From: Pseudomonas sp. PSE14 | GTDB lineage: Bacteria; Pseudomonadota; Gammaproteobacteria; Pseudomonadales; Pseudomonadaceae | DNA: 64,000 bases | Direction of reading: 5' to 3' | Assembly (NCBI RefSeq): GCF_029203285.1 | Contig: NZ_CP115669.1 | Span: 558,001-622,000, forward strand | Part shown: positions 10,128-20,913 of the stretch, in pieces | Layout: every line of letters begins with the position of its first letter | How positions within the stretch are numbered: position 1 is the stretch's first letter | Notes under the pieces: generated by a model | The model's database searches: none | Told to the model about the DNA's origin: nothing | The model's input: the letters and a program-made list of their open reading frames with translations, nothing else | Position numbers and translations under genes: made by a program

Positions 10128-10208
10128 GAAGCTGTCTCCTGTTCTGGGGGATAGCTTCGGGGTTTGCGGCGAGTGGGGCAAGCTCGGTGGCTTCTGGGGA
10201 TAGAGGCG

Positions 10209-10278
10209 GTTCGCGAGCAAGCTCGCTCCTCCAACAGCCGGGGTTTGCCCCGTTTGTAGGAGCGAGCTTCCTCGCGAA
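10209..10278. repeat. REP palindrome pair upstream of cca
   Basis: TTCGCGAGCAAGCTCGCTCC at 10209 and the inverted GTAGGAGCGAGCTTCCTCGC at 10256 flank a short G/C-rich spacer. Same family as the element at 8804. The two pairs bracket cca. Confidence 0.85.
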
Positions 10279-10294
10279 CGGGTGTGACGCGTAC

Positions 10295-10804
10295 CTAGGG
10301 CGTAGCGGCGGGCACCTGCTGGAGCAATGCGCCAATGGCGTCCTGCAGCAGGGCGGCGCTGGCGTGGGCGGGGCTGAGGCCGGTGCTGACGGTGCCTTCC
10401 CAGAGCGTCTGTTCCTGAGCATCGGTCAGGCGCAGGCGCAAGGTGCCGGTCTCATCGCGCAGGCGATGGATGGCGAGATAGGGCCCCAGCGGATTGGGCG
10501 GCGGGGTGTCAACCTTGAACTCCAGCGGCACGTCCTGCAGGGCCAGCCAGTAGTAGACGCGGATCTGCGGCGTGGCGCTTTCCCGGTAGCCGCGTTCGAT
10601 CAGACCCTGGCGCACCTGGGCATTGATCAGCGGGTAGCGGTTGCGGTAGGGCAGGGCGTCGACGGCACTCTCCGGCGGCATCAGCTGGAAGTCGCGCAGG
10701 CTCGACAGGCGCGCGTCGGCCGGATGGGAGACCTGGGCCCGCGGCACCTGGTTGGTGCAGGTCGCGACGGCAAGGCAGAGCAGCAGGATGGCGAACAGGC
10801 GCAT
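10295..10804 (-). CDS. Putative DUF4136-like envelope lipoprotein
   Basis: 169 residues from [19 protein letters not shown], preceded by GGAGATC. The N-terminus is a signal sequence with a cysteine at 16. VATC is a non-canonical lipobox (threonine before the cysteine), so lipidation is likely but not certain. The rest is a compact domain with the segment [20 protein letters not shown] and a C-terminal helical stretch. It resembles the DUF4136 family of small outer-membrane lipoproteins and occupies the position of PA0585. No function is known. It lies downstream of the stress module yeaG-yeaH-ycgB on the same strand and may be cotranscribed; the gap to ycgB is about 60 bases. Confidence 0.6.
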   Translation of the reverse strand: MRLFAILLLCLAVATCTNQVPRAQVSHPADARLSSLRDFQLMPPESAVDALPYRNRYPLINAQVRQGLIERGYRESATPQIRVYYWLALQDVPLEFKVDTPPPNPLGPYLAIHRLRDETGTLRLRLTDAQEQTLWEGTVSTGLSPAHASAALLQDAIGALLQQVPAATP

Positions 10805-10863
10805 GGCGATCTCCACGGGGAGTCTCGCCATGCTGGAAGCGGCCCGATACACCGGTCAACCGA

Positions 10864-12417
10864 TCAAATGGGTGGAATGATCAGGTCGAGCCGCGGGTAT
10901 CCCTCCTCGCTGTCGCGTTCACCCTTTGGGGGCATGTGGAAGGTGTTGACCAGGTTGTCGCCCTGCAGGGTTTCCAGGTGGATGTCGAAGCCCCACAGGC
11001 GGTGCAGGTGCTTGAGCACGTCGTCGGTAGAGTCGCCCAGCGGTTTGCGGTCGTGCTGCTGGTGGCGCAGGGTCAGCGAGCGGTCGCCCCGGCGATCGAC
11101 GTCCCAGATCTGGATGTTCGGCTCACGATTGCCGAGGTTGTACTGCGCTGCCAGGGTTTCGCGGATCTTGCGGTAGCCGTCGTCGTCGTGGATGGCATCG
11201 ACCAGCAGGTCGTCCTTCTGGTCGTCGTCGAGGATGCTGAACAGCTTGAACTCGCGGATCACCTTGGGCGAGAGGAACTGCAGGACGAAGCTTTCGTCCT
11301 TGAAGCTCTTCATGGCGAATTTCAGGGTGGCCAGCCAGTCGCTGCCGGCGATGTCCGGGAACCAGCGCTTGTCCTCCTCGGTGGGGTTTTCGCAGATGCG
11401 GCGGATGTCGCGGTACATGGCGAAACCCAGGGCGTAGGGGTTGATGCCGCTGTAGTAGGGGCTGTCGAAACCGGGCTGGTAGACCACGCTGGTGTGGTAC
11501 TGGAGGAACTCCATCATGAAACCGTCGCTGACCAGCCCCTCGTCGTAGAGGTCGTTGATCAGGGTGTAGTGCCAGAAGGTCGCCCAGCCCTCGTTCATCA
11601 CCTGGGTCTGGCGCTGCGGGTAGAAGTATTGCGCGACCTTGCGCACGATGCGCACCACTTCGCGCTGCCAGGGCTCCAGCAGCGGTGCGTTCTTCTCGAT
11701 GAAGTAGAGGATGTTCTCCTGCGGCTCGCTGGGGTAGCGGGCCAGGGATTGCTCCTTGTCCTTGCCGGTGGCCTTGGGAATAGTCCGCCAGAGGTCGTTG
11801 ACCTGGCGCTGGATCTGCTCCTCGCGCTCCTTCTGGCGCTGCCGCTCTTCTTCGGCAGAGATCGGGTAGGGCCGCTTGTAGCGGTCCACGCCGTAGTTCA
11901 TCAGGGCGTGGCAGGAGTCCAGCAGGTCTTCCACGGCATCGATGCCGTAACGTTCCTCGCACTTGTTGATGTAGGACTTGGCGAACACCAGGTAGTCGAT
12001 GATCGACGTGGCGTCGGTCCAGGTGCGGAACAGGTAGTTGCCCTTGAAGAAGCTGTTGTGCCCGTAGCAGGCGTGGGCGATCACCAGCGCCTGCATGCAC
12101 TGGGTGTTTTCTTCCATCAGGTAGGCGATGCACGGATCGGAGTTGATCACGATCTCGTAGGCGAGGCCCATCTGGCCGCGCTTGTAGTTCTTTTCCGTGC
12201 TGAGGAAGTGCTTGCCATAGGACCAGTGGTTGTAACCGATGGGCATGCCGACGGAGGCGTAGGCGTCCATCATCTGCTCGGCGGTGATCACCTCGATCTG
12301 GTTGGGGTAGGTGTCCAGCGCGTAACGTTCCGCGATACGGCTGATTTCGCGGTCGTATTGGCGGATCAGCTCGAAGGTCCACTCCGAGCCGGTGGCAATC
12401 GGCTGACGCTTGCTCAT
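10864..12417 (-). CDS. SpoVR-family protein YcgB
   Basis: 517 residues, starting [20 protein letters not shown]. The full-length SpoVR/YcgB signature is seen ([42 protein letters not shown], and [12 protein letters not shown], which resembles a zinc-peptidase-like H/E motif region). The biochemical role is unknown. In proteobacteria the gene is linked to yeaG-yeaH and to starvation/RpoS stress responses. The start codon overlaps the yeaH stop (ATGA), so the two are translationally coupled. Several dozen codons upstream in frame belong to the end of yeaH and are not used. Confidence 0.9.
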   Translation of the reverse strand: MSKRQPIATGSEWTFELIRQYDREISRIAERYALDTYPNQIEVITAEQMMDAYASVGMPIGYNHWSYGKHFLSTEKNYKRGQMGLAYEIVINSDPCIAYLMEENTQCMQALVIAHACYGHNSFFKGNYLFRTWTDATSIIDYLVFAKSYINKCEERYGIDAVEDLLDSCHALMNYGVDRYKRPYPISAEEERQRQKEREEQIQRQVNDLWRTIPKATGKDKEQSLARYPSEPQENILYFIEKNAPLLEPWQREVVRIVRKVAQYFYPQRQTQVMNEGWATFWHYTLINDLYDEGLVSDGFMMEFLQYHTSVVYQPGFDSPYYSGINPYALGFAMYRDIRRICENPTEEDKRWFPDIAGSDWLATLKFAMKSFKDESFVLQFLSPKVIREFKLFSILDDDQKDDLLVDAIHDDDGYRKIRETLAAQYNLGNREPNIQIWDVDRRGDRSLTLRHQQHDRKPLGDSTDDVLKHLHRLWGFDIHLETLQGDNLVNTFHMPPKGERDSEEGYPRLDLIIPPI

Positions 12418-13682
12418 GCGACGAGCCTCCTCTGGAACAGCTCGCGGAACACCGGATAGATGTCCGAGGAGGAGACGATCTGCTGCTGGGCGAAGCTGTC
12501 TTCGAAGCTGTCGCGGATCTTCTCGTACTCGAACCACAGCGCCTGGTGCTCGCGCGGGGTGATCTCGACGTAGGTGTAGTACTGCACGAACGGCATGATC
12601 TGTTTCATCAGGATATCGCGGCAGACCGGAGAATCATCGTTCCAGTTGTCGCCATCCGAGGCTTGCGCGGCGTAGATGTTCCACTCGTTGGTGGGGTAGC
12701 GCTCGGCCATCACTTCCTGCATCAGCTTGAGTGCGCTGGAGACGATGGTGCCGCCGGTTTCGCGGGAGTAGAAGAATTCCTCTTCGTCCACTTCCCGGGC
12801 GCTGGTGTGGTGGCGGATGAACACCACTTCGATCTTCTCGTAGTTCCGCTTGAGGAACAGGTAGAGCAGGATGAAGAAGCGCTTGGCGATGTCCTTGGTG
12901 GCCTGGGTCATGGAGCCGGAGACGTCCATCAGGCAGAACATCACGGCCTTGGAAGTCGGGTTGGGCTGTTTGACCAGCAGGTTGTACTTGAGGTCGAAGG
13001 TATCGAGGAACGGCACCCGGTCGATGCGCGCACGCATGCCAGCGATCTTCTGCTCCAGTTCCTGGATGTCGCCCAGGTTGTCCGGCTCTTCGCGCTTGAG
13101 CCGGTCCAGTTCGGCCAGGGCCGCGCGCAGCTTGCTGCGGGTCGAGCCGGACAGGGCGATGCGCCGCGCGTGGGCCGAACGCAGGGTGCGCACGATGTTG
13201 ATACGCGAGGGATTGCCCTCGTTGCTGATGCCGGCGCGCACGGTCTTGAAGGTGTCGCTACCGGTGAGATGACGCTTGACCAGGTTGGGCAGTTCCAGGT
13301 CCTCGAACATGAAGTCGAGGAATTCCTCCTGGGTGATCTGGAAGACGAAGTCGTCCATCCCATCGCCCTGGTTGCTGGCCTTGCCGCCACCGCGTCCGCC
13401 GCCGCCCTGGGGCCGCGGGATGTGTTCGCCGGAGGTGAATTCCTTGTTGCCGGGGTGGACGATCGTCTGCCGGCCGCCACGGCCATGGTGCAGCACCGGC
13501 TCGTCGATATCGCGGCCGGGAATACTGATCTGCTCGCCATGTTCCATATCGGTGATGGAACGACGGCTGACGGCCTCCTCCACGGCCTTCTTGATGTGCT
13601 CACGATAACGCCGCAGGAAGCGCTGGCGGTTCACCGTGCTCTTGTTCTTGCCGTTCAGACGCCGGTCGATGACGTAGCTCAT
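12414..13682 (-). CDS. yeaH: YeaH/YhbH family von Willebrand A-like protein (DUF444)
   Basis: 422 residues. A basic N-terminal part ([15 protein letters not shown]) and a glycine/arginine-rich stretch near 90-105 precede a VWA-like domain. That domain carries a MIDAS motif, [11 protein letters not shown], with the first aspartate near residue 253, then a Thr/Gly motif ([13 protein letters not shown]). It is the partner of the PrkA kinase YeaG and of YcgB in a conserved three-gene stress module. The molecular role is not established; a metal-dependent scaffold is suggested by the MIDAS. Good ribosome site GAGGAG. Confidence 0.92.
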   Translation of the reverse strand: MSYVIDRRLNGKNKSTVNRQRFLRRYREHIKKAVEEAVSRRSITDMEHGEQISIPGRDIDEPVLHHGRGGRQTIVHPGNKEFTSGEHIPRPQGGGGRGGGKASNQGDGMDDFVFQITQEEFLDFMFEDLELPNLVKRHLTGSDTFKTVRAGISNEGNPSRINIVRTLRSAHARRIALSGSTRSKLRAALAELDRLKREEPDNLGDIQELEQKIAGMRARIDRVPFLDTFDLKYNLLVKQPNPTSKAVMFCLMDVSGSMTQATKDIAKRFFILLYLFLKRNYEKIEVVFIRHHTSAREVDEEEFFYSRETGGTIVSSALKLMQEVMAERYPTNEWNIYAAQASDGDNWNDDSPVCRDILMKQIMPFVQYYTYVEITPREHQALWFEYEKIRDSFEDSFAQQQIVSSSDIYPVFRELFQRRLVA

Positions 13683-13785
13683 GAATGCTCCTCAGGGCCT
13701 GCTGCGCGGCGGCGTGGAGCCGCCCCGGAGCAGGTCCGAATGCGACGGCGACCGGCGCGACGGAAACCGCCGCGCCGATGGCAGA

Positions 13786-15708
13786 CTACTGCGACTTGCG
13801 AACCCGCAGATACCATTCCGACAGCAGGCGCACCTGCTTCTCGGTGTAGCCGCGCTCGACCATGCGTTTGACGAAGTCGTTGTGCTTCTGCTGATCCTCC
13901 TTGCTCGCCTTGGCGTTGAAGCTGATGACCGGCAGCAGGTCCTCGGTATTGGAGAACATCTTCTTCTCGATCACCACGCGCAGCTTCTCGTACGACAGCC
14001 AGCTGGGGTTCTTGCCGTTGTTGCCGGCCCGGGCGCGCAGCACGAAGTTGACGATTTCGTTGCGGAAATCCTTCGGGTTGCTGATGCCGGCGGGTTTCTC
14101 GATCTTCTCCAGTTCCTCGTTGAGGGCGGCGCGGTTGAGGATTTCGCCGGTTTCCGGGTCGCGGTATTCCTGGTCCTGGATCCAGAAGTCGGCGTAGAGC
14201 ACGTAGCGGTCGAAGATGTTCTGACCGTACTCGCTGTAGGACTCCAGGTACGCGGTCTGGATTTCCTTGCCGATGAACTCGACGTAGCGCGGCGCCAGGT
14301 ATTCCTTCAGGAAGCGCAGGTAGCGTTCGCGGGTTTCCGGCGGGAACTGTTCCTGTTCGATCTGCTGCTCCAGCACATAGAGCAGATGCACCGGGTTGGC
14401 CGCCACCTCATGCGGGTCGAAGTTGAAGACCTTCGACAGGATCTTGAAGGCGAAGCGGGTGGATAGCCCGGCCATGCCTTCGTCGACGCCTGCGGTATCG
14501 CGGTATTCCTGGATCGACTTGGCCTTGGGATCGGTGTCCTTGAGGTTTTCGCCGTCGTAGACGCGCATCTTCGAGTAGATGTTGGAGTTTTCCGGCTCTT
14601 TCAGGCGCGACAGCACGGAGAACTGCGAGAGCATCTTCAGGGTGTCCGGCGCGCAGTGGGCGTGCGCCAGAGAGCTGTTGACCAGCAGTTTGTCGTAGAT
14701 CTTGATCTCGTCGGAGACGCGCAGGCAGTACGGCACCTTGACGATGTAGATCCGGTCGATGAAGGCCTCGTTGTTCTTGTTGTTGCGGAAGCTGTGCCAC
14801 TCCGACTCGTTGGAGTGGGCGAGGATGATGCCGCTGTAGGGCAGGGAACCGAGGCCCTCGGTGCTGTTGTAGTTGCCTTCCTGGGTCGCGGTGAGCAAGG
14901 GGTGCAGGACCTTGATCGGCGCCTTGAACATCTCGACGAATTCCATCAGGCCCTGGTTGGCCCGGCACAGCGCGCCCGAGTAGCTGTAGGCGTCGGCGTC
15001 GTTCTGCGGGAATTCTTCCAGCTTGCGGATATCCACCTTGCCGACCAGTGCGGAGATGTCCTGGTTGTTCTCATCGCCCGGCTCGGTCTTGGCGATGGCG
15101 ATCTGGTTGAGGATCGAGGGATGCAGCTTGACCACGCGGAACTGGCTGATGTCGCCGCCGAATTCGTTGAGGCGCTTGGTCGCCCAGGGCGACATCACCG
15201 AACGCAAGTAACGCCGGGGAATGCCGTAGTCCTCTTCGAGGATGGCGCCGTCTTCATCCGGGTTGAACAGCCCCAGGGGCGACTCGAACACAGGTGAGCC
15301 CTTGATGGCGTAGAAGGGCACGTGCTCCATCAGCTGCTTGAGCTTTTCGGCCAGGGACGACTTGCCGCCGCCGACCGGGCCGAGGAGGTAAAGGATCTGC
15401 TTCTTCTCTTCCAGCCCCTGGGCCGCATGGCGGAAGAAGGCGACGATCTGGTCGATGCACTCTTCCATGCCATGGAAGTCGGCAAAGGCTGGATAGCGGC
15501 GGATCACCTTGTTGGAGAAGATCCGCGACAGGCGCGAATCGACGGAGGTGTCCAGTAGCTCGGGCTCACCGATGGCCATCAGTATCCGTTCGGCAGCGGT
15601 GGCGTAGGCGGTCTTGTCCTGCTTGCAGAGATCCAGGTACTCCTGCAGGGAGTATTCCTCTTGGCGGGTCGCTTCGAAGCGTTCCTGGAAGTGACTGAAA
15701 ATGCTCAT
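13786..15708 (-). CDS. yeaG: PrkA-family serine kinase YeaG
   Basis: 640 residues from MSIFSHFQERFEATRQEE; GAGGAGACGTC precedes the ATG, and the longer frame upstream has no homology. The N-terminal AAA-like PrkA domain has Walker A GPVGGGKSS at 110-118, and the PrkA C-terminal domain follows. Homologous YeaG is a Ser/Thr kinase active under nitrogen starvation and sustained stress. First gene of the yeaG-yeaH-ycgB cluster. About 100 bases separate it from yeaH, enough for a processed intercistronic hairpin but with no clear terminator. Confidence 0.93.
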   Translation of the reverse strand: MSIFSHFQERFEATRQEEYSLQEYLDLCKQDKTAYATAAERILMAIGEPELLDTSVDSRLSRIFSNKVIRRYPAFADFHGMEECIDQIVAFFRHAAQGLEEKKQILYLLGPVGGGKSSLAEKLKQLMEHVPFYAIKGSPVFESPLGLFNPDEDGAILEEDYGIPRRYLRSVMSPWATKRLNEFGGDISQFRVVKLHPSILNQIAIAKTEPGDENNQDISALVGKVDIRKLEEFPQNDADAYSYSGALCRANQGLMEFVEMFKAPIKVLHPLLTATQEGNYNSTEGLGSLPYSGIILAHSNESEWHSFRNNKNNEAFIDRIYIVKVPYCLRVSDEIKIYDKLLVNSSLAHAHCAPDTLKMLSQFSVLSRLKEPENSNIYSKMRVYDGENLKDTDPKAKSIQEYRDTAGVDEGMAGLSTRFAFKILSKVFNFDPHEVAANPVHLLYVLEQQIEQEQFPPETRERYLRFLKEYLAPRYVEFIGKEIQTAYLESYSEYGQNIFDRYVLYADFWIQDQEYRDPETGEILNRAALNEELEKIEKPAGISNPKDFRNEIVNFVLRARAGNNGKNPSWLSYEKLRVVIEKKMFSNTEDLLPVISFNAKASKEDQQKHNDFVKRMVERGYTEKQVRLLSEWYLRVRKSQ

Positions 15709-15906
15709 GACGTCTCCTCGCTCGATGCATGGAGCCGGCGCGGGATCGGTCGTGTGCGGGTGCGGTCGGGCCGCCAGTGATGCCGGCGAGAATCCCCCAG
15801 AACTCCAACGGAACCTGGCCTCTGCCCTGATCCGCCCCAAATGGTCACTGCCGATTACCCGGAAGCCGGTGTGCCGGCTCTCCCTGTTTTGGATGGCCTG
15901 AGGGAA

Positions 15907-15933
15907 AGGATAGTTCGTTCTCAGACCTGTAAA
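15907..15933 (-). promoter_or_regulatory. Candidate RpoS-type promoter of yeaG
   Basis: The minus strand reads TTTACA, a 15-base spacer and TATCCT preceded by C (CTATCCTTT), similar to the RpoS -10 preference CTAYACTT. It lies about 200 bases before the yeaG start. No sigma54 -24/-12 pair was found in this gap, although E. coli yeaG uses one. Confidence 0.35.
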
Positions 15934-15996
15934 GGGCGAAAGCGCGAGAAGTTACAGATTTTTTGAAGGGCTATTCCGACTCTTTCGTAGGGGCTT

Positions 15997-16326
15997 TCAG
16001 TCAGAACCGCCTGCGCTGGTATCCGCGGGATAGACGCTGCGCCACAGTTCGAAGCCGCCGTCGAGGCTGTAGACCTCGGAGAAGCCCTGCTGGACGAAAT
16101 AGGCCGCCGCGCTCTGGCTGGAGTTGCCGTGGTAGCAGACCACGACCAGCGGTGCGTCCATGTCCGCCTCGCGGATGAAGTCGGCCACCGAGTAATTGTC
16201 GATGTGCCGCGAGCCGGTGATGTGGCCCATGGCGTAGCTCTGCGGGTCGCGGATGTCGACGACCTGGGCGCCGCCTTCGCGCAGTTGCTGGGCCAGGTCG
16301 GGGGCGATGCGCTTGAAGTCGCTCAT
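15997..16326 (-). CDS. glpE: Thiosulfate sulfurtransferase GlpE (rhodanese)
   Basis: 109 residues, a single rhodanese domain. The active-site loop [12 protein letters not shown] (cysteine near 64) matches the GlpE consensus CYHGNSS, and the N-terminal [15 protein letters not shown] and C-terminal [11 protein letters not shown] also fit. Transfers sulfane sulfur from thiosulfate to cyanide or thioredoxin. It is short of any glycerol genes here; the neighbours are apaH and yeaG, as in P. aeruginosa. Confidence 0.93.
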   Translation of the reverse strand: MSDFKRIAPDLAQQLREGGAQVVDIRDPQSYAMGHITGSRHIDNYSVADFIREADMDAPLVVVCYHGNSSQSAAAYFVQQGFSEVYSLDGGFELWRSVYPADTSAGGSD

Positions 16327-16369
16327 GTGGGATACCTCGCAAGAGGCGGGGCGCCTGGCCCCGCTGGAA

Positions 16370-17194
16370 TCAGGGGTGTTCGCGGGCGCAACTGCAGTGG
16401 ATGCGCTCGAGGGTGTCGACGTTCAGCAGGGTCATGCTGCCGCCCCAGACGCAGCCGGTGTCCAGGGCGAATAGGCCGGGGGCATCGCACTGGCCTTCCA
16501 GTGCCGCCCAGTGGCCGAAGATGACCTTGCGTCCGGCGGCCTTGCGCTCGGCGTAGCTGAACCAGGGGGCGTAGCCGGGAGGGGCGGTGTCCAGGCCTTC
16601 CTTGGATTTCAGGTCGAGCTTGCCCTCGGGGGTGCAGAAACGCATGCGCGTGAAGTAGTTGGTGATCACTCGCAGGCGCTCGATGCCGTGCAGCTTCTTG
16701 TCCCACTTGGCTGGCTCGTTGCCGTACATGCCATCGAGGAACAGCGGCAGCTGCTCGTCGTCGCGCAGCACCGCCTCGACTTCGGCGGCGCGCTGCAGGG
16801 ACTTCTCGATGGACCACTGCGGCGGAATGCCGGCGTGCACCAGGGTGAAGTCGCGCGCGTCGTCGTGATAGACCAGCCGCTGCTGGCGCAGCCACTCGAT
16901 CAGCTCGGCGCAGTCCGGGGCCTCGATGATCTCGCGCAGGGTGTCGTTCTTCTTCAGGCGCTCGGTGTTGTAGGCCACGGCCACCAGGTGCAGGTCGTGG
17001 TTGCCCAGCACGCAGACCAGCGACTCGCGGATGGAGTAGAGGTAGCGCAGGGTTTCCAGCGAGGCCGGGCCACGGTTGACCAGGTCGCCGACCAGCCAGA
17101 GCTTGTCCTTGGCGGGGTCGAACTTCACCTGGTCGAGCAGGCACTTGAGCGGTTCCAGGCAACCCTGCAGGTCGCCGACGGCGTAGGTGGCCAT
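16370..17194 (-). CDS. apaH: Bis(5'-nucleosyl)-tetraphosphatase, symmetrical, ApaH
   Basis: Hydrolyses Ap4A to two ADP and removes Np4 caps from RNA. 274 residues. The metallophosphatase motifs are in order: GDLQGC (7-12), [10 protein letters not shown] (about 36) and GNHDLHL (about 64), with a later HAGIPP. The start codon overlaps the apaG stop (TGATG), so translation is coupled. The order rsmA-apaG-apaH is the same as in enterobacteria. Confidence 0.96.
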   Translation of the reverse strand: MATYAVGDLQGCLEPLKCLLDQVKFDPAKDKLWLVGDLVNRGPASLETLRYLYSIRESLVCVLGNHDLHLVAVAYNTERLKKNDTLREIIEAPDCAELIEWLRQQRLVYHDDARDFTLVHAGIPPQWSIEKSLQRAAEVEAVLRDDEQLPLFLDGMYGNEPAKWDKKLHGIERLRVITNYFTRMRFCTPEGKLDLKSKEGLDTAPPGYAPWFSYAERKAAGRKVIFGHWAALEGQCDAPGLFALDTGCVWGGSMTLLNVDTLERIHCSCAREHP

Positions 17195-17574
17195 CAGTGC
17201 AGGGCCCCCGGCACGGCCAGGCGGAACACCGGAATCTCGGCGTCGAAGTGATGGCCGTCGTCGGCGATCATCTGGTAGCTGCCGTGCATGCTGCCCACCT
17301 GGGTGGCGAGCACGGTGCCGCTGGTGTAGGTGTGGCTGGCGCCCGGCTCGATCAGCGGCTTCTCGCCGACCACGCCGGCGCCGCGCACTTCCTGCACATG
17401 GCCGTTGCCGTCGGTGATGACCCAGTGGCGGGTGAGCAGCTTGGCGGCCTGTTCGCCCTGGTTGTGAATAGTCACGGTGTAGGCGAACACGTAGCGTTGC
17501 TGTTCCGGCTGGGATTGCTCCGGCAGGTGGCGGGTGGTGACGCTGACGGTGACGTTGTAGCGCGGATCGCTCAT
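17194..17574 (-). CDS. apaG: ApaG/CorD-type domain protein
   Basis: 126 residues, a single ApaG beta-sandwich domain ([20 protein letters not shown], then [20 protein letters not shown] and GSMHGSYQM). The family folds like fibronectin type III; its role in bacteria is unclear. It sits between rsmA and apaH with overlapping start/stop codons on both sides, so expression is tied to both. Confidence 0.95.
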   Translation of the reverse strand: MSDPRYNVTVSVTTRHLPEQSQPEQQRYVFAYTVTIHNQGEQAAKLLTRHWVITDGNGHVQEVRGAGVVGEKPLIEPGASHTYTSGTVLATQVGSMHGSYQMIADDGHHFDAEIPVFRLAVPGALH

Positions 17575-18389
17575 GCGGAAGTGTCCTGCGCAGGGTGGTC
17601 GGCCAGGCGGTTGGCCAGGCGGACGAAGTCGGCCACGTCCAGTTGCTCAGGGCGCAGGGTCGGGTCTACGCCTGCGGCTTCGATCTCTTCCACGCTCATC
17701 AGGTTGCGCAGGGTGTTGCGCAAGGTCTTGCGCCGCTGGTTGAAGGCTTCGCGGACGATGCGTTCGAGCAGGCGGTGGTCCTTGGCCGGGTGCGGCAGTT
17801 CGGTATAGGGCACCAGGCGCACGATCGCCGATTCGACTTTCGGCGGCGGGTTGAAGGCGCCCGGGCCGACGGTGAACAGGTAATCCACGCGGCAGAAGTA
17901 CTGCACCATGATCGACAGGCGGCCCCAGTCGCCGTTGCCAGGCTCGGCGGCCAGGCGCTCCACCACTTCCTTCTGCAGCATGAAGTGCATGTCCTGGATG
18001 ATCGAAGCGTGATCCAGAAGGTGGAAGATCAGCGGCGTGGAGATGTTGTAGGGCAGGTTGCCGACCACGCGCAGCTTGTCCTCCGGGGAGGCGACGAGAC
18101 TTGCGAAGTCGAACTTCATGGCGTCGCCCTGATGCAGGCTGAAGTTGGGCTTGAGGCCGAAGCGCCATTTCAGTTGCGGGATCAGGTCCAGGTCCAGCTC
18201 GATCACATCGAGTTTGGCGCCGCTGTCCACCAGGCCTTCGGTCAGGGCGCCCTGGCCCGGGCCGATTTCCAGCAGGTGCTGGCCTTCCTTGGCGGCGATG
18301 GCGCGCAGGATGCGGTGGATCACTCCGGCATCGTGCAGGAAGTTCTGGCCGAAGCGTTTGCGGGCGCGGTGTTGGAAGAGTTCGGACAT
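17571..18389 (-). CDS. rsmA: 16S rRNA dimethyladenosine transferase RsmA (KsgA)
   Basis: Dimethylates two adjacent adenines in helix 45 of 16S rRNA, a late checkpoint of 30S assembly. 272 residues from the ATG; a TTG one codon earlier is not needed. Motifs: FGQNFLHD near 14, the SAM-binding [13 protein letters not shown] near 40, and the catalytic NLPYNIS near 110. [14 protein letters not shown] is the family fingerprint. Overlaps apaG by ATGA. Confidence 0.96.
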   Translation of the reverse strand: MSELFQHRARKRFGQNFLHDAGVIHRILRAIAAKEGQHLLEIGPGQGALTEGLVDSGAKLDVIELDLDLIPQLKWRFGLKPNFSLHQGDAMKFDFASLVASPEDKLRVVGNLPYNISTPLIFHLLDHASIIQDMHFMLQKEVVERLAAEPGNGDWGRLSIMVQYFCRVDYLFTVGPGAFNPPPKVESAIVRLVPYTELPHPAKDHRLLERIVREAFNQRRKTLRNTLRNLMSVEEIEAAGVDPTLRPEQLDVADFVRLANRLADHPAQDTSA

Positions 18390-18504
18390 CAAGGGCTCCG
18401 GAGGAGCAGCTGGGAGCGCGAGGCTGCGAGCTGGGGACGAAAAACCGTCAGTTTACCAGCCCCGCGCAGCCAGCACGAAACGCTGGCCGAACGGAAGGCG
18501 GGAT

Positions 18505-19506
18505 TCAGCGCCGTACGGCGCCGCCTTCGGCCATCTGGTAGGCGGTTTCCAGAGCGACCTGCAGGCTGCCACTGTCGATCCGACCGGTGCCGGCGAGGTC
18601 CAGGGCGGTGCCGTGGTCCACTGAGGTGCGGATGATCGGCAGGCCCAGGGTGACGTTTACTGCCGCGCCGAAACCTTTGTACTTGAGCACTGGCAGGCCC
18701 TGGTCGTGGTACATGGCGAGCACCGCGTCGCAGTGCTCCAGGTGCTTGGGAGTGAATAGGGTGTCGGCCGGCAGTGGGCCGATCAGCTGCATGCCCTCAG
18801 TACGCAGGCGCTCCAGGGTCGGCTCGATGACGTCGATTTCCTCGTGGCCGAGGTGGCCGCCTTCGCCGGCGTGGGGGTTCAGGCCGCAGACCAGGATGCG
18901 CGGGTTGGCCAGGCCGAACTTGTCGCGCAGATCGGCGTGGAGGATACGGGTGACGCGCTCCAGGCGCTCCGGGGTGATGGCGTCGGCGATCTGCCGCAAC
19001 GGCAGGTGGGTGGTCACCAGGGCCACGCGCAAGCCGCGGGTGGCGAGCATCATGACGACCTGGGCGGTGGAGGTCAGGTCGGCGAGGAATTCGGTGTGGC
19101 CGGAGAAGGCGATGCCTGCCTCGTTGATCACGCCCTTGTGCACCGGTGCGGTAATCATCCCGGCGAAGTGCCCATCCAGGCAGCCTTGGCCGGCGCGGGT
19201 CAGGGTTTCCAGTACGTAGGCGGCGTTAGCCTTGTCCAGCTTGCCCGGTTCGACGGGAGCGGCCAGCGGGGTGTCCCAGACATACAGGCTGCCGGCGGAG
19301 GACGGCGTGCTTGGCCAATGATCGGGGCCAACCTCCAGCAGGGTGATGTTCAGCCCCAGCAACTCGGCACGCTCGGCCAGCAGTTGGCGGCTGGCGACGG
19401 CGACCAGCGGGTGGGGCTGGGCCTCGCGGGCCAGCAGCAGGCAGAGGTCGGGGCCGATGCCGGCGGGCTCGCCGGGGGTCAGGGCAAAAAGCGCAGAAGT
19501 GCTCAT
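18505..19506 (-). CDS. pdxA: 4-hydroxythreonine-4-phosphate dehydrogenase PdxA
   Basis: Oxidises 4-phosphohydroxy-L-threonine in the DXP-dependent pyridoxal phosphate pathway. 333 residues. [14 protein letters not shown] at the N-terminus, the metal/substrate motif [10 protein letters not shown] near 140, [14 protein letters not shown] near 205 and the C-terminal [16 protein letters not shown] are characteristic. A strong terminator separates it from surA upstream, so it probably has its own promoter or depends on read-through. Confidence 0.95.
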   Translation of the reverse strand: MSTSALFALTPGEPAGIGPDLCLLLAREAQPHPLVAVASRQLLAERAELLGLNITLLEVGPDHWPSTPSSAGSLYVWDTPLAAPVEPGKLDKANAAYVLETLTRAGQGCLDGHFAGMITAPVHKGVINEAGIAFSGHTEFLADLTSTAQVVMMLATRGLRVALVTTHLPLRQIADAITPERLERVTRILHADLRDKFGLANPRILVCGLNPHAGEGGHLGHEEIDVIEPTLERLRTEGMQLIGPLPADTLFTPKHLEHCDAVLAMYHDQGLPVLKYKGFGAAVNVTLGLPIIRTSVDHGTALDLAGTGRIDSGSLQVALETAYQMAEGGAVRR

Positions 19507-19569
19507 CAGGTGATCTCGAATCAGGGCGTTGGAGCGGATGCGCCTACTCTACGACGAAGCTGGACGCGG

Positions 19570-19600
19570 ATAAAAAGAAACCCGGCCATGGCCGGGTTTC
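19570..19600 (-). terminator. Terminator between surA and pdxA
   Basis: A perfect palindrome GAAACCCGGCC-AT-GGCCGGGTTTC is followed on the minus strand by TTTTTA. It begins 20 bases after the surA stop codon. Confidence 0.88.
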
Positions 19601-19620
19601 TTCGGAGCGACGTGCACTGC

Positions 19621-20913
19621 TTACTGCTTGATCTCGACGTAGGCTTCGTCGCGGATCTGCCGTAGCCAGGCCTGCAGTTCTTCGTCGTATTTGCGTGCGC
19701 GAAGGGTCTGGGCAGCCTGCTGTTCGCGGAACTTGTCGCTGCTGTCGGTAGCGCGGCGGCCGAGGACTTCCAGCACGTGCCAGCCGAACGGCGAGCGGAA
19801 CGGCTTGGTGACCTGGCCCTGCGGCGCGTTGTTCATCACCTCGCGGAATTCCGGTACCAGGGACTCCGGGTCGACCCAGTTGAGGTCGCCGCCGTTGAGC
19901 TTGGAGCCCGGGTCTTCGGAGTATTTCTTCGCCAGTTCGGCGAAGCTCTCGCCAGCCTGGATGCGCTCGTAGAGCTTCTCGGCCAGGCGTTGGGTCTCTT
20001 CGTCGCTGCGGATTTCGCTGGGCTTGAGCAGGATGTGGCGGACGTGTACTTCGTCACGCAGCATCTTGCTGCCGCCGCGCTTCTCTTCCAGCTTGAGGAT
20101 GATGTAGCCGCCCGGGGTGCGCACCGGCTCGGTCACGTCACCGACGGCCAGGCTACCGACCATGCTGTCGAACGGGGAGGGCAGCTGGGCAGCCTTGCGC
20201 CAGCCGATCTCGCCGCCTTCCAGGGCGTTATCGCCGGCCGAGCGGGACACCGCCAGTTGGCTGAAGTCCGCGCCCTGCTTGAGTTGCTGGTACAGCTCGG
20301 CGGCCTGGCGGCCAGCGGCCTGTACGGTTTCCGGCGAGGCGCCGTCGGGTACCGGGATCAGGATGTTGGCCAGGCGGTACTCTTCGGAGAGCTGGATCTT
20401 GCCCATGTCGGAGGCGAGGAAGTTCTGCACTTCCTGCTCGCTGACCTGGATGCGCTCGGCCACGCGGCGCTGACGCACGCGGCTGATGACCATCTCGCGG
20501 CGCACCTGCTCGCGGGCGTCGTCATAGGACAGGCCGTCACGGGCGAGGGCGGCGCGGAACTGATCCAGGCTCATGTTGTTGCGCTGGGCAATGGTGCCCA
20601 TGGCCTGGTTCAGCTCCTCATCGGTGATGCGGATGCCGGAACGGTCGCCAATCTGCAGCTGGATGTTCTCGATGATCAGGCGCTCGAGCACCTGCTGGGT
20701 CAGAACATGTTCTGGTGGCAGCGGCGCGCCACGCTTCTGGATGGTTGCACGGACTTCGCGCAGGCGTTGGTCCAACTGGCTCTGCATCACCACGTCGTTA
20801 TCGACGATGGCGACTACATGGTCCAGCGGAACCACTTCGGCGTGCACGACGGAACTTGCCAACAGCGCGCCCAGCATCAGCGGGCGCAGGGCCTTACATA
20901 GCATTGTCTTCAC
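19621..20913 (-). CDS. surA: Periplasmic chaperone/peptidyl-prolyl isomerase SurA
   Basis: Folds and escorts outer-membrane beta-barrel proteins, including LptD, to the Bam complex. 430 residues from a GTG ([18 protein letters not shown]); an ATG at 20904 gives 427. The GTG choice matches the P. aeruginosa length, although the ribosome site is weak for both. The signal peptide is cleaved near VVHA. The N-domain ([19 protein letters not shown]) is followed by two parvulin domains ([15 protein letters not shown] and [15 protein letters not shown]) and the C-terminal helix. The start lies inside the end of lptD, coupling chaperone synthesis to its client. Confidence 0.95.
   Translation of the reverse strand: MKTMLCKALRPLMLGALLASSVVHAEVVPLDHVVAIVDNDVVMQSQLDQRLREVRATIQKRGAPLPPEHVLTQQVLERLIIENIQLQIGDRSGIRITDEELNQAMGTIAQRNNMSLDQFRAALARDGLSYDDAREQVRREMVISRVRQRRVAERIQVSEQEVQNFLASDMGKIQLSEEYRLANILIPVPDGASPETVQAAGRQAAELYQQLKQGADFSQLAVSRSAGDNALEGGEIGWRKAAQLPSPFDSMVGSLAVGDVTEPVRTPGGYIILKLEEKRGGSKMLRDEVHVRHILLKPSEIRSDEETQRLAEKLYERIQAGESFAELAKKYSEDPGSKLNGGDLNWVDPESLVPEFREVMNNAPQGQVTKPFRSPFGWHVLEVLGRRATDSSDKFREQQAAQTLRARKYDEELQAWLRQIRDEAYVEIKQ

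Noticed and set aside
15709..15960. A sigma54 promoter before yeaG as in E. coli
   Set aside because: No TGGCAC-N5-TTGC pattern on the minus strand in the gap.
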